The notes beneath the pieces were generated by a model. That model did no database searches. It saw nothing but the letters and a program-made list of their open reading frames with translations, and was not told where the DNA came from. Below are positions 19,326 to 28,318 of a stretch of 64,000 nt of DNA, piece by piece. Within the stretch, counting starts at the first letter, position 1; every line of letters starts with the position of its first letter. The stretch is from CAVQFD01 sp963724695. GTDB lineage: Bacteria > Acidobacteriota > Vicinamibacteria > Vicinamibacterales > CAVVIG01. A program made the translations under genes and the position numbers. The stretch spans positions 124,001-188,000 of the forward strand of contig CAVRVW010000012.1 in assembly GCA_963724695.1 (NCBI GenBank), in the 5' to 3' direction.

Positions 19326-20798
19326 TCAGAGCCCCGCCTGCGCAAGCTCGAGCGCGCGGATGAGCGCCCGAGCCTTGTCGCGCGTCTCCTCGTATTCGGC
19401 CGCGGGGTTCGAGTCCATCACGATGCCCGCGCCTGCCTGCACGAAGGCCCGACCCTCGGACATGATCACCGTGCGAATGGCGATGCAGAAGTCGAGGTTG
19501 CCTGCGAAGTCCACGTACCCGACCGCCCCTGCGTACAGGCCGCGCCCGGAGGGCTCGAGCTCCCTGATGATCTGCATCGCGCGCACTTTGGGGGCGCCGG
19601 AGACGGTCCCTGCCGGAAAACACGACACCAGCGCGTCAAGCCTGTCGCGGTCCTCGGCGAGCTTCCCTTCGACCACCGAGGTGAGGTGCATGACGTGCGA
19701 GAACCGCTCGAGGCCCATGAACTGCGGCACACGGACGCTGCCGTACTGGCAGACGCGCCCCACGTCGTTGCGGCCGAGGTCGACCAGCATGACGTGCTCG
19801 GCGCGCTCCTTCTCGTTGCGCTTGAGCTCCTCGGCCAGGCGGACGTCTTCGTCGGGCGTGCGTCCGCGCGGTCGAGTGCCCGCGATCGGATGCGTCTCCA
19901 CCCGCGACCCTTCCACCCGCACGAGCATCTCCGGCGAGGATCCCACGACCGAGACCCCGCCCATGCGGATGAAATACATATAGGGCGAAGGGTTGACGTG
20001 CCTCAGCGCACGGTAGACGGTGAACGGATCGGCGTCGACCTTCGACTCGAAGCGCTGCGACAGCACCACCTGATAGATGTCGCCGGCCGCGATGTGCTCC
20101 TTCGCGGTCCGTACGTTCGCTTCGAATGCTTCCTTGGTCTGGTTCGACCGGACCTCCAGGGGCGGCGCGCCCGCGGACCGGCTCACCGAAAGACTGCGCT
20201 CGAGCTCGCGCTCGAGAAACAGGATCTTCGCGCACGCAAACTGATACAGCGACTCGAGATCGTCGTCTGCGGTCACCCGCGCGTTGGCGATGATCAGGAT
20301 CCGGTGCTGCACGTGATCGAATGCCAGCACCGTGTCGAACAGCATGAAGCCCGCATCGTCGGCGCCGTCGGCATTGCTGCCGAGATCGCCCAGCACGGGC
20401 TCGAACCACGACGCCGCGCCGTAGCCGAAGTAGCCGACGGCGCCGCCCGTGAACCGTGGAAGGTCCGGCACGAAGGGCGACCGGAAGTCGGCCATCAGCC
20501 CCCGGAGTGTTTCGACAAACGGGCGCTCGGTCGTCGTGACCGTGCCGGCGCGGTCGATGGTCGTCTTTCCCCCGGCGGCGCGGAGAATGAGGAAGGGATC
20601 CTTGCCGAGGAACGAATACCGTCCCACGTGCTCCCCGCCTTCGACGCTCTCCAGCAGGAACGCGTAGTCGGCGTGCTCGGCGATCTTGAGGAACGCCGAG
20701 ACGGGCGTTAACAGATCCGCCACCACTTCCTTGCAGACGGGCACGAACGTGCCGCGCCCGGCCAGCTCCTTGAACTCCTCAAACGACGTAATCTTCAT
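19326..20798 (-). CDS. trpE: Anthranilate synthase component I
   Basis: TrpE converts chorismate and ammonia to anthranilate. The N-terminal LLESVEGG around residue 48 matches the tryptophan feedback-binding LLES motif, so allosteric inhibition is likely in addition to attenuation. The chorismate-binding domain has GTVSGAPKVRAMQII and the magnesium-binding Glu near AAEYEETRDK. The 490-residue length is typical. Its start overlaps the aroDE end by 20 bases. Confidence 0.97.
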   Translation of the reverse strand: MKITSFEEFKELAGRGTFVPVCKEVVADLLTPVSAFLKIAEHADYAFLLESVEGGEHVGRYSFLGKDPFLILRAAGGKTTIDRAGTVTTTERPFVETLRGLMADFRSPFVPDLPRFTGGAVGYFGYGAASWFEPVLGDLGSNADGADDAGFMLFDTVLAFDHVQHRILIIANARVTADDDLESLYQFACAKILFLERELERSLSVSRSAGAPPLEVRSNQTKEAFEANVRTAKEHIAAGDIYQVVLSQRFESKVDADPFTVYRALRHVNPSPYMYFIRMGGVSVVGSSPEMLVRVEGSRVETHPIAGTRPRGRTPDEDVRLAEELKRNEKERAEHVMLVDLGRNDVGRVCQYGSVRVPQFMGLERFSHVMHLTSVVEGKLAEDRDRLDALVSCFPAGTVSGAPKVRAMQIIRELEPSGRGLYAGAVGYVDFAGNLDFCIAIRTVIMSEGRAFVQAGAGIVMDSNPAAEYEETRDKARALIRALELAQAGL

Positions 20799-22248
20799 GG
20801 GCCTTGAACTCCGCCAGCCGTCTGGTCGCCGCCATGCGCATCACACCTGGTTCGGGGCGCTCGCCGGTCCACCAGCGAAATTGCTCCTGCGCCTGCGCGA
20901 CCAGCATGTCGAGCCCGCCGATCGTTCTGCAGCCGGCCCGCGCGGCGTCGCGCAGGAGGCGCGTCTCCGCAGGGTTGTAGACCAGGTCGTAGACCATGGC
21001 ACCCGTCAGCGCATCGGCGGCCATCGGGCTCTCGCCGACATGCGGGTGCATCCCGACCGGTGTGCAGTTGACGAGCAGGTCCCAGCTTCCGGGAGGCGGC
21101 GGCCAGGGACCGGCCTCCCCCGACACGGCGGACGCCACTTCCTCGGCCCGCGAGCGATCCCGCGCGTGCACGATGACGTTCGCGCCGCTTGCTGCCAGCC
21201 CCACGGCGACCGCCCGGGCCGACCCGCCGGCGCCCAGGATGGACGCACGAAGGCCGCTCAGCGCCACACCACGCTCCTGCAGCGGCTGCAGAAAGCCTGC
21301 CGCGTCGGTATTGTCGCCGGCCCAGCGCCCCTCGATGCGGCGCAGCGTATTGAGGGCCCCAATCCGGCGCGCCACCGCGTAGGTCTCGTCGGCCCGCTCG
21401 AACAAGGCGCGCTTGAACGGAATGGTGACGCTGGCTCCGCGAACCCCCATCGCCTGCGCGAAGGTCAAGAAGTCGTCCGCGTCCGCGGCGGCCATGGGCA
21501 GGTACACGGCGTCCCGCTTCGCGGCGCGAAACGCGGCGTTGTGCATCGCCGGCGAGACCGAGTGCGAGACGGGCGACCCCACGACGCCGTAGAGATCCGT
21601 CGCGTCCGTCACGTCACGAAACCGGTAGGTGCCGATCAAGTCCTCCTCCGACAACTGCCCCACACCCACGAGAGCTCCCGCGTACGACCACGCGGATCCG
21701 AACCGCCCCGGAAGCACGCGGGTCGCGATGCCGGCCTCGCCCATCGCGATGAACACGTGCCGCGCCGGCGGTCCGTCGGCCGCGAGGGCCTTCAGCAGGA
21801 GGCAATCGCTCAGCCGAGTGGCCGTGACGGCGACCTTGATGATCTCTGCGCCTGTGGCGCGCATCGCGCGCACCCGCTCGCTCAAGTCATCCGGCACGCC
21901 TGAGAAATCGTGCGACGAAAGAACGAGGCGCGGACCCGCTGTCGCCTGGATCGACGGCCGGAAGTCCGCCTTCCATTCGATGTCCACGTACTCCGCCCCG
22001 AGTTCCAGCGCCTGGCTCAGGAGGAGGCGGCGGGCCGCCTCGTCGCCCTTGAATTCGCCGCCCTCCCAGGCCGGCCGGCACGTCACGATCACGGGGCGGC
22101 GGCGGTCCCGGAGCGCGCCGGCGACGTCGGGGTCGCTGACCGAGTCGATCCGCAGCTCGACGAGGTCCGCGTCGCGCACGGCATCGCGGCGCCGGCGCAG
22201 CTCGGCCGTCGTGGCGGCGGTTACGGTCACACACAGTCGAGGCGTCAT
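20779..22248 (-). CDS. aroDE: Fused type I dehydroquinate dehydratase / shikimate dehydrogenase (AroDE)
   Basis: This fusion catalyses the third and fourth shikimate steps. Residues 1 to about 215 are a type I dehydroquinase with the Schiff-base Lys in EIIKVAVTA and the His in VLSSHDFSG. Residues from about 220 are AroE-like, with GSPVSHSVSPAMHNAAF (shikimate site), VTIPFKR (catalytic Lys), NTDAAGF and GAGGSARAVAVGL (NADP site). It is the first structural gene after the trp attenuator. Its ATG follows a good AGGAG site. Such fusions are best known from plants and some bacteria. Confidence 0.95.
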   Translation of the reverse strand: MTPRLCVTVTAATTAELRRRRDAVRDADLVELRIDSVSDPDVAGALRDRRRPVIVTCRPAWEGGEFKGDEAARRLLLSQALELGAEYVDIEWKADFRPSIQATAGPRLVLSSHDFSGVPDDLSERVRAMRATGAEIIKVAVTATRLSDCLLLKALAADGPPARHVFIAMGEAGIATRVLPGRFGSAWSYAGALVGVGQLSEEDLIGTYRFRDVTDATDLYGVVGSPVSHSVSPAMHNAAFRAAKRDAVYLPMAAADADDFLTFAQAMGVRGASVTIPFKRALFERADETYAVARRIGALNTLRRIEGRWAGDNTDAAGFLQPLQERGVALSGLRASILGAGGSARAVAVGLAASGANVIVHARDRSRAEEVASAVSGEAGPWPPPPGSWDLLVNCTPVGMHPHVGESPMAADALTGAMVYDLVYNPAETRLLRDAARAGCRTIGGLDMLVAQAQEQFRWWTGERPEPGVMRMAATRRLAEFKAHEDYVV

Positions 22249-22280
22249 CGGCTCCTGAGCTCCTGGCAGCTCTCCCGGTC

Positions 22281-22318
22281 AAAAAAAAAGCCCCTTCAAC
22301 CGTGGGGCTGAAGAGGCT
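22281..22318 (-). terminator. Attenuator: intrinsic terminator in the aro-trp leader
   Basis: On the minus strand AGCCTCTTCA (22318-22309) pairs with TGAAGGGGCT (22298-22289) to form a ten-base-pair stem with one G-U pair and a ten-base loop, followed by a run of eight more T (22288-22281). It lies between the leader peptide and aroDE, so it stops transcription before the operon. An identical TGAAGGGGC at 22366-22358, inside the leader peptide gene just after the Trp codons, can instead pair with GCCTCTTCA and form an antiterminator. This is the classic mutually exclusive arrangement. Confidence 0.88.
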
Positions 22319-22341
22319 CGAAAATCGCACGCGGTGGCAGG

Positions 22342-22452
22342 TCAGGCCAAGGCGGATGCCCCTTCAGACGAGTCCCAATACCACCACGCCGGCAGGCAGA
22401 AGCCGGCCGGGCGGGTGAGACGTCGGAAGGCGAAAGAGCCCTGGCTGAACAT
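22342..22452 (-). CDS. trpL: Trp leader peptide (36 residues)
   Basis: The ORF starts with ATG at 22452-22450 and ends at TGA 22344-22342. Residues 23-26 are Trp-Trp-Tyr-Trp, an extreme enrichment for a 36-residue peptide. It also has Phe at 2, 7, 9 and 18, so other aromatic amino acids might contribute. A ribosome stalled at the Trp codons would leave 22366-22358 free to form the antiterminator; one that reaches the stop codon would cover it and allow termination. There is no Shine-Dalgarno site; the -10 ends 11 bases upstream, so the transcript probably has a very short 5' end. Confidence 0.85.
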   Translation of the reverse strand: MFSQGSFAFRRLTRPAGFCLPAWWYWDSSEGASALA

Positions 22453-22463
22453 CAGAGTGTCGG

Positions 22464-22493
22464 ACAATACCAAAGCGCGCCGGATCGTGTCAA
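22464..22493 (-). promoter_or_regulatory. Sigma-70 promoter of the aro-trp operon
   Basis: On the minus strand TTGACA (22493-22488) is a perfect -35 and TATTGT (22469-22464) a fair -10, with an 18-base spacer. Initiation would fall at about 22457, just before the leader peptide. It is back to back with the S55 peptidase promoter; the two -35 boxes are 18 bases apart. Confidence 0.75.
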
Positions 22494-22511
22494 ACGGATG
22501 CCCATTTCTCC

Positions 22512-22540
22512 TTGACCAGCAAGCACTTCTCTTCTATAAC
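22512..22540 (+). promoter_or_regulatory. Sigma-70 promoter of the S55 peptidase gene
   Basis: TTGACC (22512-22517) and TATAAC (22535-22540) are separated by the optimal 17 bases. Initiation near 22547 leaves only about eight bases before the ATG at 22555. This rules out upstream in-frame starts for the peptidase and supports a start at 22555. Confidence 0.75.
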
Positions 22541-22554
22541 GAAGTTCTGAGCCC

Positions 22555-24424
22555 ATGCGAATCCGCATCGTACCTGAAGGCCCTGTTCGGCCTCTGCGCC
22601 CTGGCCCTGCTGACCACTGCGCCCGGGCTTCAACGCCTCCGCGCCGCGACGCCCATCATGCCCGTCAGCGAGGTTCGCCCGGGAATGGTCGGGGTCGGCC
22701 ACACCGTCTTCAACGGCACCAAGGTCGAGGAGTTCCGCGCCCGGATCATCGGCGTCATCGAGAACGTGATGGGCCCTCAGCGCAATCTCATTCTCGCCAG
22801 ACTCGAGGGCGGCCCGCTTGCGGACACCGGCGTCATCGCCGGGATGAGCGGCAGCCCGGTCTACGTCGACGGCCGGCTCATCGGCGCGGTCTCATATGCG
22901 CTCGGCAGTTTCTCCAAGGAGCCGATCGCCGGGATCACGCCGATCGAAGAGATGACGGCAGACACCGCGCTCGACGCGCCGCGCCCGGCGGGCGCGCGCG
23001 TGCACATCGATTTTCCGCTGACGCCCGACAACCTGGTCGCGGCCTTCAGGAAAGCGCTCGACTGGAACCGGCCCTTTGCCAACCGGCCGGAGGACGCCGC
23101 GCTCGTCGGCGCGGCCGGCATCCCGGGGATCGGCCGTGAGATCGGCACGATGCTCCGGCCCATTGCCACCCCGCTCGTCATGTCCGGATTCGACCCCGGC
23201 GTCGGGGACCTGCTCGGGCGGGCGTTCGGCGAGCAGGGCTTCGTGCCGACGGGCGCGACCGTGGGCACGCGCCCCGGCGACATGCCGTTCGATGGGCCGC
23301 TCAAGCCTGGCGACGCCATTGGCGTCACCTTCGTCAACGGCGACTTCCTGCTGGGCGGTACGGGCACCGTCACACACATCGACGGTGACCGCGTCTACGC
23401 CTTCGGGCACCCGATGTACAACATCGGGCCCACGCAGTTTCCGATGACTCGGGCGTACGTCTACACGGTCCTGCCGAGCCTGTTCTCGTCCACGAAGCTG
23501 TCGACGACCGGCGAAGTCATCGGCACGCTCCTGCAGGATCGCGCGACCGCGATTGCCGGGCGCCTCGGGCCGGGCCCCGATCTCATGCCCGTCAAGCTGA
23601 CCCTGCAGCCCGAGCGGGGCGCGAGCCGCACGTTCAATTTCGGCGTGGTCCGGGATCAGCTCTTCGGGCCGCTCATGACCCATTCGGCGCTGCTCAACAC
23701 GCTGGCGTCTTACGAGCGGCAGTACGGCACCGCGACCTTCACGGTCGAGGGCTCGGCCATCGTCCGCAACCACGGCACCGTGTCGTTCAACAATCTCTTC
23801 TCTGGCGACTCGCCCTCGATGAACGCGGCCACCTACGTCATCGCGCCGCTTGCCGCCATCATCACCAACGACGACGAGCGTGCGGACATCGAGCGGCTCG
23901 AGCTGACCATCAGGTCGTCGGAGCAGCCGCAGACCGCGACGATCGAGCGCGCCTGGATCGACGATCCGCGTCCGCGCGCGGGCCGCACCGTGCCGCTCAA
24001 GGTGCTGCTGCGCACCTATCGGGGCGAGGACGAGCTGCGCACCGTGCCCATTCAGATTCCGGCCAACGCCAGCAACACGCTGACCATCATGGTGACCGAT
24101 GCCACGCGGCTGGCCCAGGCTGAGCAGCGCGAAGCCAGGCTCCCGCAGCAGGGCCGCTCGCTGCCCCAGTTGATCCGCCAAATCAACAACGGCCGGCGGA
24201 ACAGCACGATCTACGTCCGCTTGCTCGGCGCCGAAGCCGGAGCCGTCGTCCACGGCGAACTGCTCTCGTCGCTCCCGCCCTCGGTGCTCGCGGTGCTCGA
24301 GGCGGACCGGAACGGCGGCAGCTTCAACCCGCTGTACACGACGACGCTCGGCGAGTGGACCATCACGACGCCGCACGCAGTGGCCGGCGTCCGCACGCTG
24401 ACCGTTCCTGTCACCCCAAACTAA
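22555..24424 (+). CDS. Exported S55 (SpoIVB-like) peptidase domain protein (frameshift in signal peptide)
   Basis: The protein carries an S55 serine peptidase domain with the catalytic-Ser motif GMSGSPVYVDG and later YAFGHPMYN. SpoIVB is the sporulation-signalling relative, but this organism type is not a spore former, so the role is unknown. From about 22575 the coding frame is clear, yet that frame has no usable start after the promoter. The ATG at 22555 is in another frame. Removing one C at 22573-22574 gives a textbook signal peptide (MRIRIVLKALFGLCALALL). The span is 1870 bases, 3n+1. Without a correction, only a CTG at 22574 or an internal ATG could start it. Confidence 0.75.
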
Positions 24425-24437
24425 GGCGCGTCCCTTT

Positions 24438-26702
24438 ATGCTCCTGTCTTCCCTCCGCCCACGGGGCGTGTTGAGCGTGTCATCCGCCGTGGCCCTGGTC
24501 GTTGGCCTTTCGGGCTCCCTCTCGGGTTCGTCTCCACGGTTCTTCCAGGCGGCGACACAGGCCGACTTCCTGAAGGCGGACCTGAACAACCTGTCGATCG
24601 ACAGCCGGGGTCAACTGTTGCTGGGACCGGCAACGGATCTCGTTTACGAAACCGCCGCCCCGTTTCTGTGGGCGATGCTGCCTGCGGCCGACGGCTCGCT
24701 GTTTGTCGGCACCGGCAACGAAGGGCGCGTGTTCAAGATCGACCCGCAAGGCAAGGGCGCCGCCTTCTTCGACGCGTCGGAGCTCGAGGCGCATGCCCTC
24801 GCTCCCGCGCCCGGCGGCGGGCTCTATGTCGGCACGTCCCCGGACGGGAAGATCTACAAAGTCAGCAACACGGGCGCGTCGTCGGTCTTTTTCGAGCCTG
24901 GAGAGAAGTACATCTGGGCGCTGGCGTCGGACCGGCAGGGGCGTCTCTACGCCGCGACCGGGGAGAAAGGCATCGTGTACCGGATTGAGCCGGACGGCAA
25001 GGGCGCGCGCTTCTACCAGGCCAAGGCGATGCACGTGACCGCGATGGCCGTGGACGCGTCAGGCCAGCTGCTGATCGGGACCGAGTCGCCGGGTCGCGTG
25101 CTTCGCGTCGATCCGCAGGGCAAGGCCTTCGTCCTGCTCGACTCGCCGTTCCAGGAAATCAAGGCGCTTCGGTTCGACGAGAAAGGCATGCTCTACGTCG
25201 CGGCGATAAGCGCCCCGACCGGAGGGACGTCGCCGGCGCAGGCGCCGCCGGCCGGTGGCCCCGACCGGCCGACCGGCGATACGAACGCCCAGCCGGTTGC
25301 GACGGTCACTGCCGAGATCACGTCGGTCGCGGTGGTCGATACGACCACCACAGCTGTCACGACGGGCCAGCCGGCCGCTGACCGCCGCTCGGCACGGGGC
25401 GCCGTCTACCGGATTGCGCCGGACGGCCTCTGGGATCAGCTGTGGGAATCGCGCGAGGACGCGCCCTACGATCTGCTCCTCGACGGCGACGGACGTCTGG
25501 TCGTCGGCACCGGCAGCAAAGGCAAGATCTACCGTCTCGAAGGCAATCCGCTTCGTCCGACCTTGCTGGCGCGGGCGGGAGCGCAGCAGGTCACCTCTCT
25601 CCACAAGGACGCCCGCGGACGCATCTACTACGCGACGGCGAATCCAGGGAAGGTCTACCGGCTCTCGTCGGATCGCGCGCCTGAGGGCACGGCGGAGTCC
25701 GAGCCGCTCGATGCGCAGATGGTGTCGACGTGGGGGGCCATCAGCTGGCGTGGGACAACGCCGGCGGGGTCTCGTATCCAGCTCTTCACCAGGTCCGGGA
25801 ATACCGAGACCCCGGACGACACCTGGAGTGCGTGGTCCGCGCCATACACGGTCTCGCAGGGCTCGTCGATCGTCAGCCCCAAGGCCAGGTTCCTCCAGTG
25901 GCGTGCCGTGCTCTCCGGCAAGACGGAGACCCCCTTGCTCACCTCGATTTCAGCCGCGTATCTGCCTCGAAACATGCGGCCCGAGGTGCGGTCGATCACC
26001 GTCCATCCCCCCGGGATCGTGTTCCAGAAGCCGTTCTCGACCGGCGATCCGGATCTTGCGGGCTTTGAGAACCAGACCACCCCCGAGCGGGCACTTACGC
26101 AAGCCGCCATGACGGCGCAGGGCGGCGGCAATGCGCCGGCCCTCGGTCGCCGCACGTATCAGAAGGGGCTGCAAACCCTCATCTGGCGGGCCGATGATCA
26201 GAACGGCGACGAACTGTCGTTCGACGTGCAATACCGCCGCGAAGGGGACGCCGCGTGGAAGACCCTTCGCGCGGACGTGACCGAAGCCATCCTCGTCTGG
26301 GACACGGCCACCCTTCCGAACGGCACGTACTTCGTCAAGGTGGTCGCTTCGGACGCGCCGTCGAACGCTCCGGACTCCGCGATGTCCGGCGAGCTCGACA
26401 GCGTGGCATTCGAGGTCGACAACCAGCCGCCCACCATCGGCTCCATCACGGCGCGCGCCGTCGGCGGACGTGTGGCGATCGCCTTCGAGGTGCGCGACGA
26501 TCACTCACCAGTGCAGCGGGCCGAGTACTCGGAGGACGGTCAGTTGTGGCGCGCCGTCTTTCCGCGGGACGGTATTGCCGATTCGAGGCAGGAGCAGTAC
26601 GAGCTGAACATCGACGGCGCCCTGGGCCCGAGAGGGCTGAGCCTCCGCGCGACCGACGCGATGAACAACGTGGGAACCGCTCAGGTCGAAGCGGCCAAGT
26701 AG
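24438..26702 (+). CDS. Secreted beta-propeller-like protein with C-terminal Ig-like region
   Basis: The 754-residue product has a signal peptide and repeated units of the type LYVGTSPDGKIYKV (GT..G.I..I/V), spaced about 40-45 residues apart, as in WD40-like or two-component-regulator propellers. A Thr/Pro/Ala-rich insert at about residues 262-315 interrupts the propeller. The region after about residue 440 looks like beta-sandwich domains. It follows the S55 peptidase gene by 13 bases and is probably co-expressed and co-exported. Its function is not known. Confidence 0.65.
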   Translation: MLLSSLRPRGVLSVSSAVALVVGLSGSLSGSSPRFFQAATQADFLKADLNNLSIDSRGQLLLGPATDLVYETAAPFLWAMLPAADGSLFVGTGNEGRVFKIDPQGKGAAFFDASELEAHALAPAPGGGLYVGTSPDGKIYKVSNTGASSVFFEPGEKYIWALASDRQGRLYAATGEKGIVYRIEPDGKGARFYQAKAMHVTAMAVDASGQLLIGTESPGRVLRVDPQGKAFVLLDSPFQEIKALRFDEKGMLYVAAISAPTGGTSPAQAPPAGGPDRPTGDTNAQPVATVTAEITSVAVVDTTTTAVTTGQPAADRRSARGAVYRIAPDGLWDQLWESREDAPYDLLLDGDGRLVVGTGSKGKIYRLEGNPLRPTLLARAGAQQVTSLHKDARGRIYYATANPGKVYRLSSDRAPEGTAESEPLDAQMVSTWGAISWRGTTPAGSRIQLFTRSGNTETPDDTWSAWSAPYTVSQGSSIVSPKARFLQWRAVLSGKTETPLLTSISAAYLPRNMRPEVRSITVHPPGIVFQKPFSTGDPDLAGFENQTTPERALTQAAMTAQGGGNAPALGRRTYQKGLQTLIWRADDQNGDELSFDVQYRREGDAAWKTLRADVTEAILVWDTATLPNGTYFVKVVASDAPSNAPDSAMSGELDSVAFEVDNQPPTIGSITARAVGGRVAIAFEVRDDHSPVQRAEYSEDGQLWRAVFPRDGIADSRQEQYELNIDGALGPRGLSLRATDAMNNVGTAQVEAAK

Positions 26703-26719
26703 CCGGACGCGACCCGAAG

Positions 26720-27611
26720 CTACACGGCCGCCGGGCGCGCCGGCGGGAGGAGCGCCGCCACCGGCTTCCGGACGGGGCGCGGGGCGGGCATGTCGAGCGC
26801 CGCGTTTGCGCTGCTGCCGCGTACCGTGGTGTGCGCGACGATCCACACCATGTTGACCGCGACCGGAGCGCCCGCGAAATTGGCCGGCTGGAAGCGCGCG
26901 AACGACACCGCTCCCATCAGGTCTTCAGCGCGCTGGGCGTCGCTCGCATCGGTCGCATCGCGCACGGCACGGGCCGGCCCCACGCGGCTCGCGCGCAGCA
27001 TCTCCAGGTTCGCCACGCGACCCTCGCGTGTCACCACGGCCGTGAGCGTGAACACCGTGTCGTCGGTTCCCGCTCCGGACGACGTCGCGAAGAAGAGCTC
27101 GTCGAGGGCCCGCGGCATCCGCACGTCCGGATAGAGACCGACCGGGTTCTGGTTGGTTCCGGGCGAAGCCACTCTCGGCGGCGGCGACGCCAGCATCCGC
27201 ATCATGGCCGTCAGCGAATCCGGCTCCTCCGCCGTAGCGACGCGCATCATGCCGAGCATGATGACGACGCACACCATGGCCGCCACCGCCGCGCCCAGGC
27301 CGGCGTACACCAGGTGCATGTCCTCGAACATTTCCCGCACCTGGGTATCGAACGAGAGCGTCTCCTCTGCCTTCATCCGGCTCGGTACCAGCCGCTTCGA
27401 ACGCCGCGTCCTCGTGGTCAGCCATCCCGACGCGTCCCGGGCTCGTCCCACGCAGCGCCGCCTGCAGCGTCCGTAGTTCCGCGAACTCCTCCGCGCACGC
27501 ACCGCACCAATCGAGGTGCGCGCTGACAGCAATCTGGTCGGCAACCGCCAGCTCTTCGTCGTGGAAGGCCGCGAGCCGCCGGCGCGTCGCCGCACACGTC
27601 AAGGCCTTCAT
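26720..27611 (-). CDS. Anti-sigma factor with zinc-finger domain (frameshifted)
   Basis: The N-terminus (MKALTCAATRRRLAAFHDEE...HLDWCGAC) is a zf-HC2-type anti-sigma domain with H-x3-C-x2-C zinc ligands. After about residue 75 the coding frame changes. The second part has a transmembrane helix (GLGAAVAAMVCVVIMLGMM) and a periplasmic TonB-like or partner-binding tail. Removing one G/C at 27388-27389 joins the parts as AAVPSRMKAEETLS; the span is 892 bases, 3n+1. Its ATG overlaps the sigma gene stop as ATGA, as usual for such pairs. It should hold the sigma factor at the membrane. Confidence 0.78.
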
Positions 27612-28240
27612 GCGGTCCTCGCTTCCCTGAGCTCGAGCCGCAAGGCCTGACGCGCGCGCGTCAGGCGAGACTTGACTGTGCCGACCGCCACGCCCAGCGA
27701 GAAGGCAATCTCGTCGTAGCTCAGACCATCCACCTCGCGCAGGACAATCGCGGTGCGCTGGTCGAACGGCAGGTGATCGAGAGCGACCTGCAGGCGGCTG
27801 GCCAGTTCCTTCTGCGCGAGGACACGGTCCGGCCGCGACAGCCCTCCGGACAGAAACTCGCCGTGTGCCGCGACGTGGGCGTCGAGCGAGACCTGATCGG
27901 CGCGGTGACGCCGCCGCCAGAAACGGTGGCGGTTGCGCGCCTGGTTGACTGCGATCCGGTAGATCCAGGTGCGCAGGCTCGACTGGCCCCGGAACCGATG
28001 GATGGTGCGAAAGACTTTGAGGAAGACTTCCTGCGAGAGATCCAGCGCCTCATCGCGGTCGCCCAGGAGGTTGACCGCCAGCTGAACCACCATACGCTGG
28101 TGATCGGCCACGAGCTCGGAGTAGGCGGCCTCCTCGCCTGACGCACACCGCTGGACGAGAGACGCCTCGCGTCCCCCAACGTCTGCCCACTCAACGAGTC
28201 GCGCCTGCTTCACGGAGAAGTCCCCAAATGAGACGCCCAC
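27608..28240 (-). CDS. ECF-family RNA polymerase sigma factor
   Basis: The 210-residue product has sigma region 2 (DEALDLSQEVFLKVFRTI with the core-binding helix and WIYRIAVNQARNR) and region 4 (SYDEIAFSLGVAVGTVKSRL helix-turn-helix). It lacks region 3, as ECF sigmas do. A strong ribosome site (GGAAGGAG) precedes the ATG. The adjoining anti-sigma gene overlaps its stop. An RpoE-type promoter upstream suggests autoregulation. The inducing signal cannot be seen. Confidence 0.93.
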   Translation of the reverse strand: MGVSFGDFSVKQARLVEWADVGGREASLVQRCASGEEAAYSELVADHQRMVVQLAVNLLGDRDEALDLSQEVFLKVFRTIHRFRGQSSLRTWIYRIAVNQARNRHRFWRRRHRADQVSLDAHVAAHGEFLSGGLSRPDRVLAQKELASRLQVALDHLPFDQRTAIVLREVDGLSYDEIAFSLGVAVGTVKSRLTRARQALRLELREARTA

Positions 28241-28267
28241 GGGTAACTCCTTCCACTATATAGCCGT

Positions 28268-28295
28268 TTAGACCCCGGCCCGTCTGCAAAGTTCC
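28268..28295 (-). promoter_or_regulatory. RpoE-type autoregulatory promoter of the sigma/anti-sigma operon
   Basis: On the minus strand GGAACTT (28295-28289) and GTCTAA (28273-28268) are separated by 15 bases. This matches the RpoE/ECF promoter pattern (GGAACTT, about 15-16 bases, then a TC-A -10). The predicted start near 28261 leaves about a 20-base leader holding the GGAAGGAG ribosome site. This supports direct positive autoregulation. Confidence 0.65.
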
Positions 28296-28318
28296 CCGCG
28301 TCCCCGGGGCCTGCTACC

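Noticed and set aside
22334..22554. N-terminal extension of the S55 peptidase frame back to 22334
   Set aside because: The plus-strand promoter at 22512-22540 starts transcription after this region, and the region is the trp leader on the other strand. The extra residues are not signal-like.
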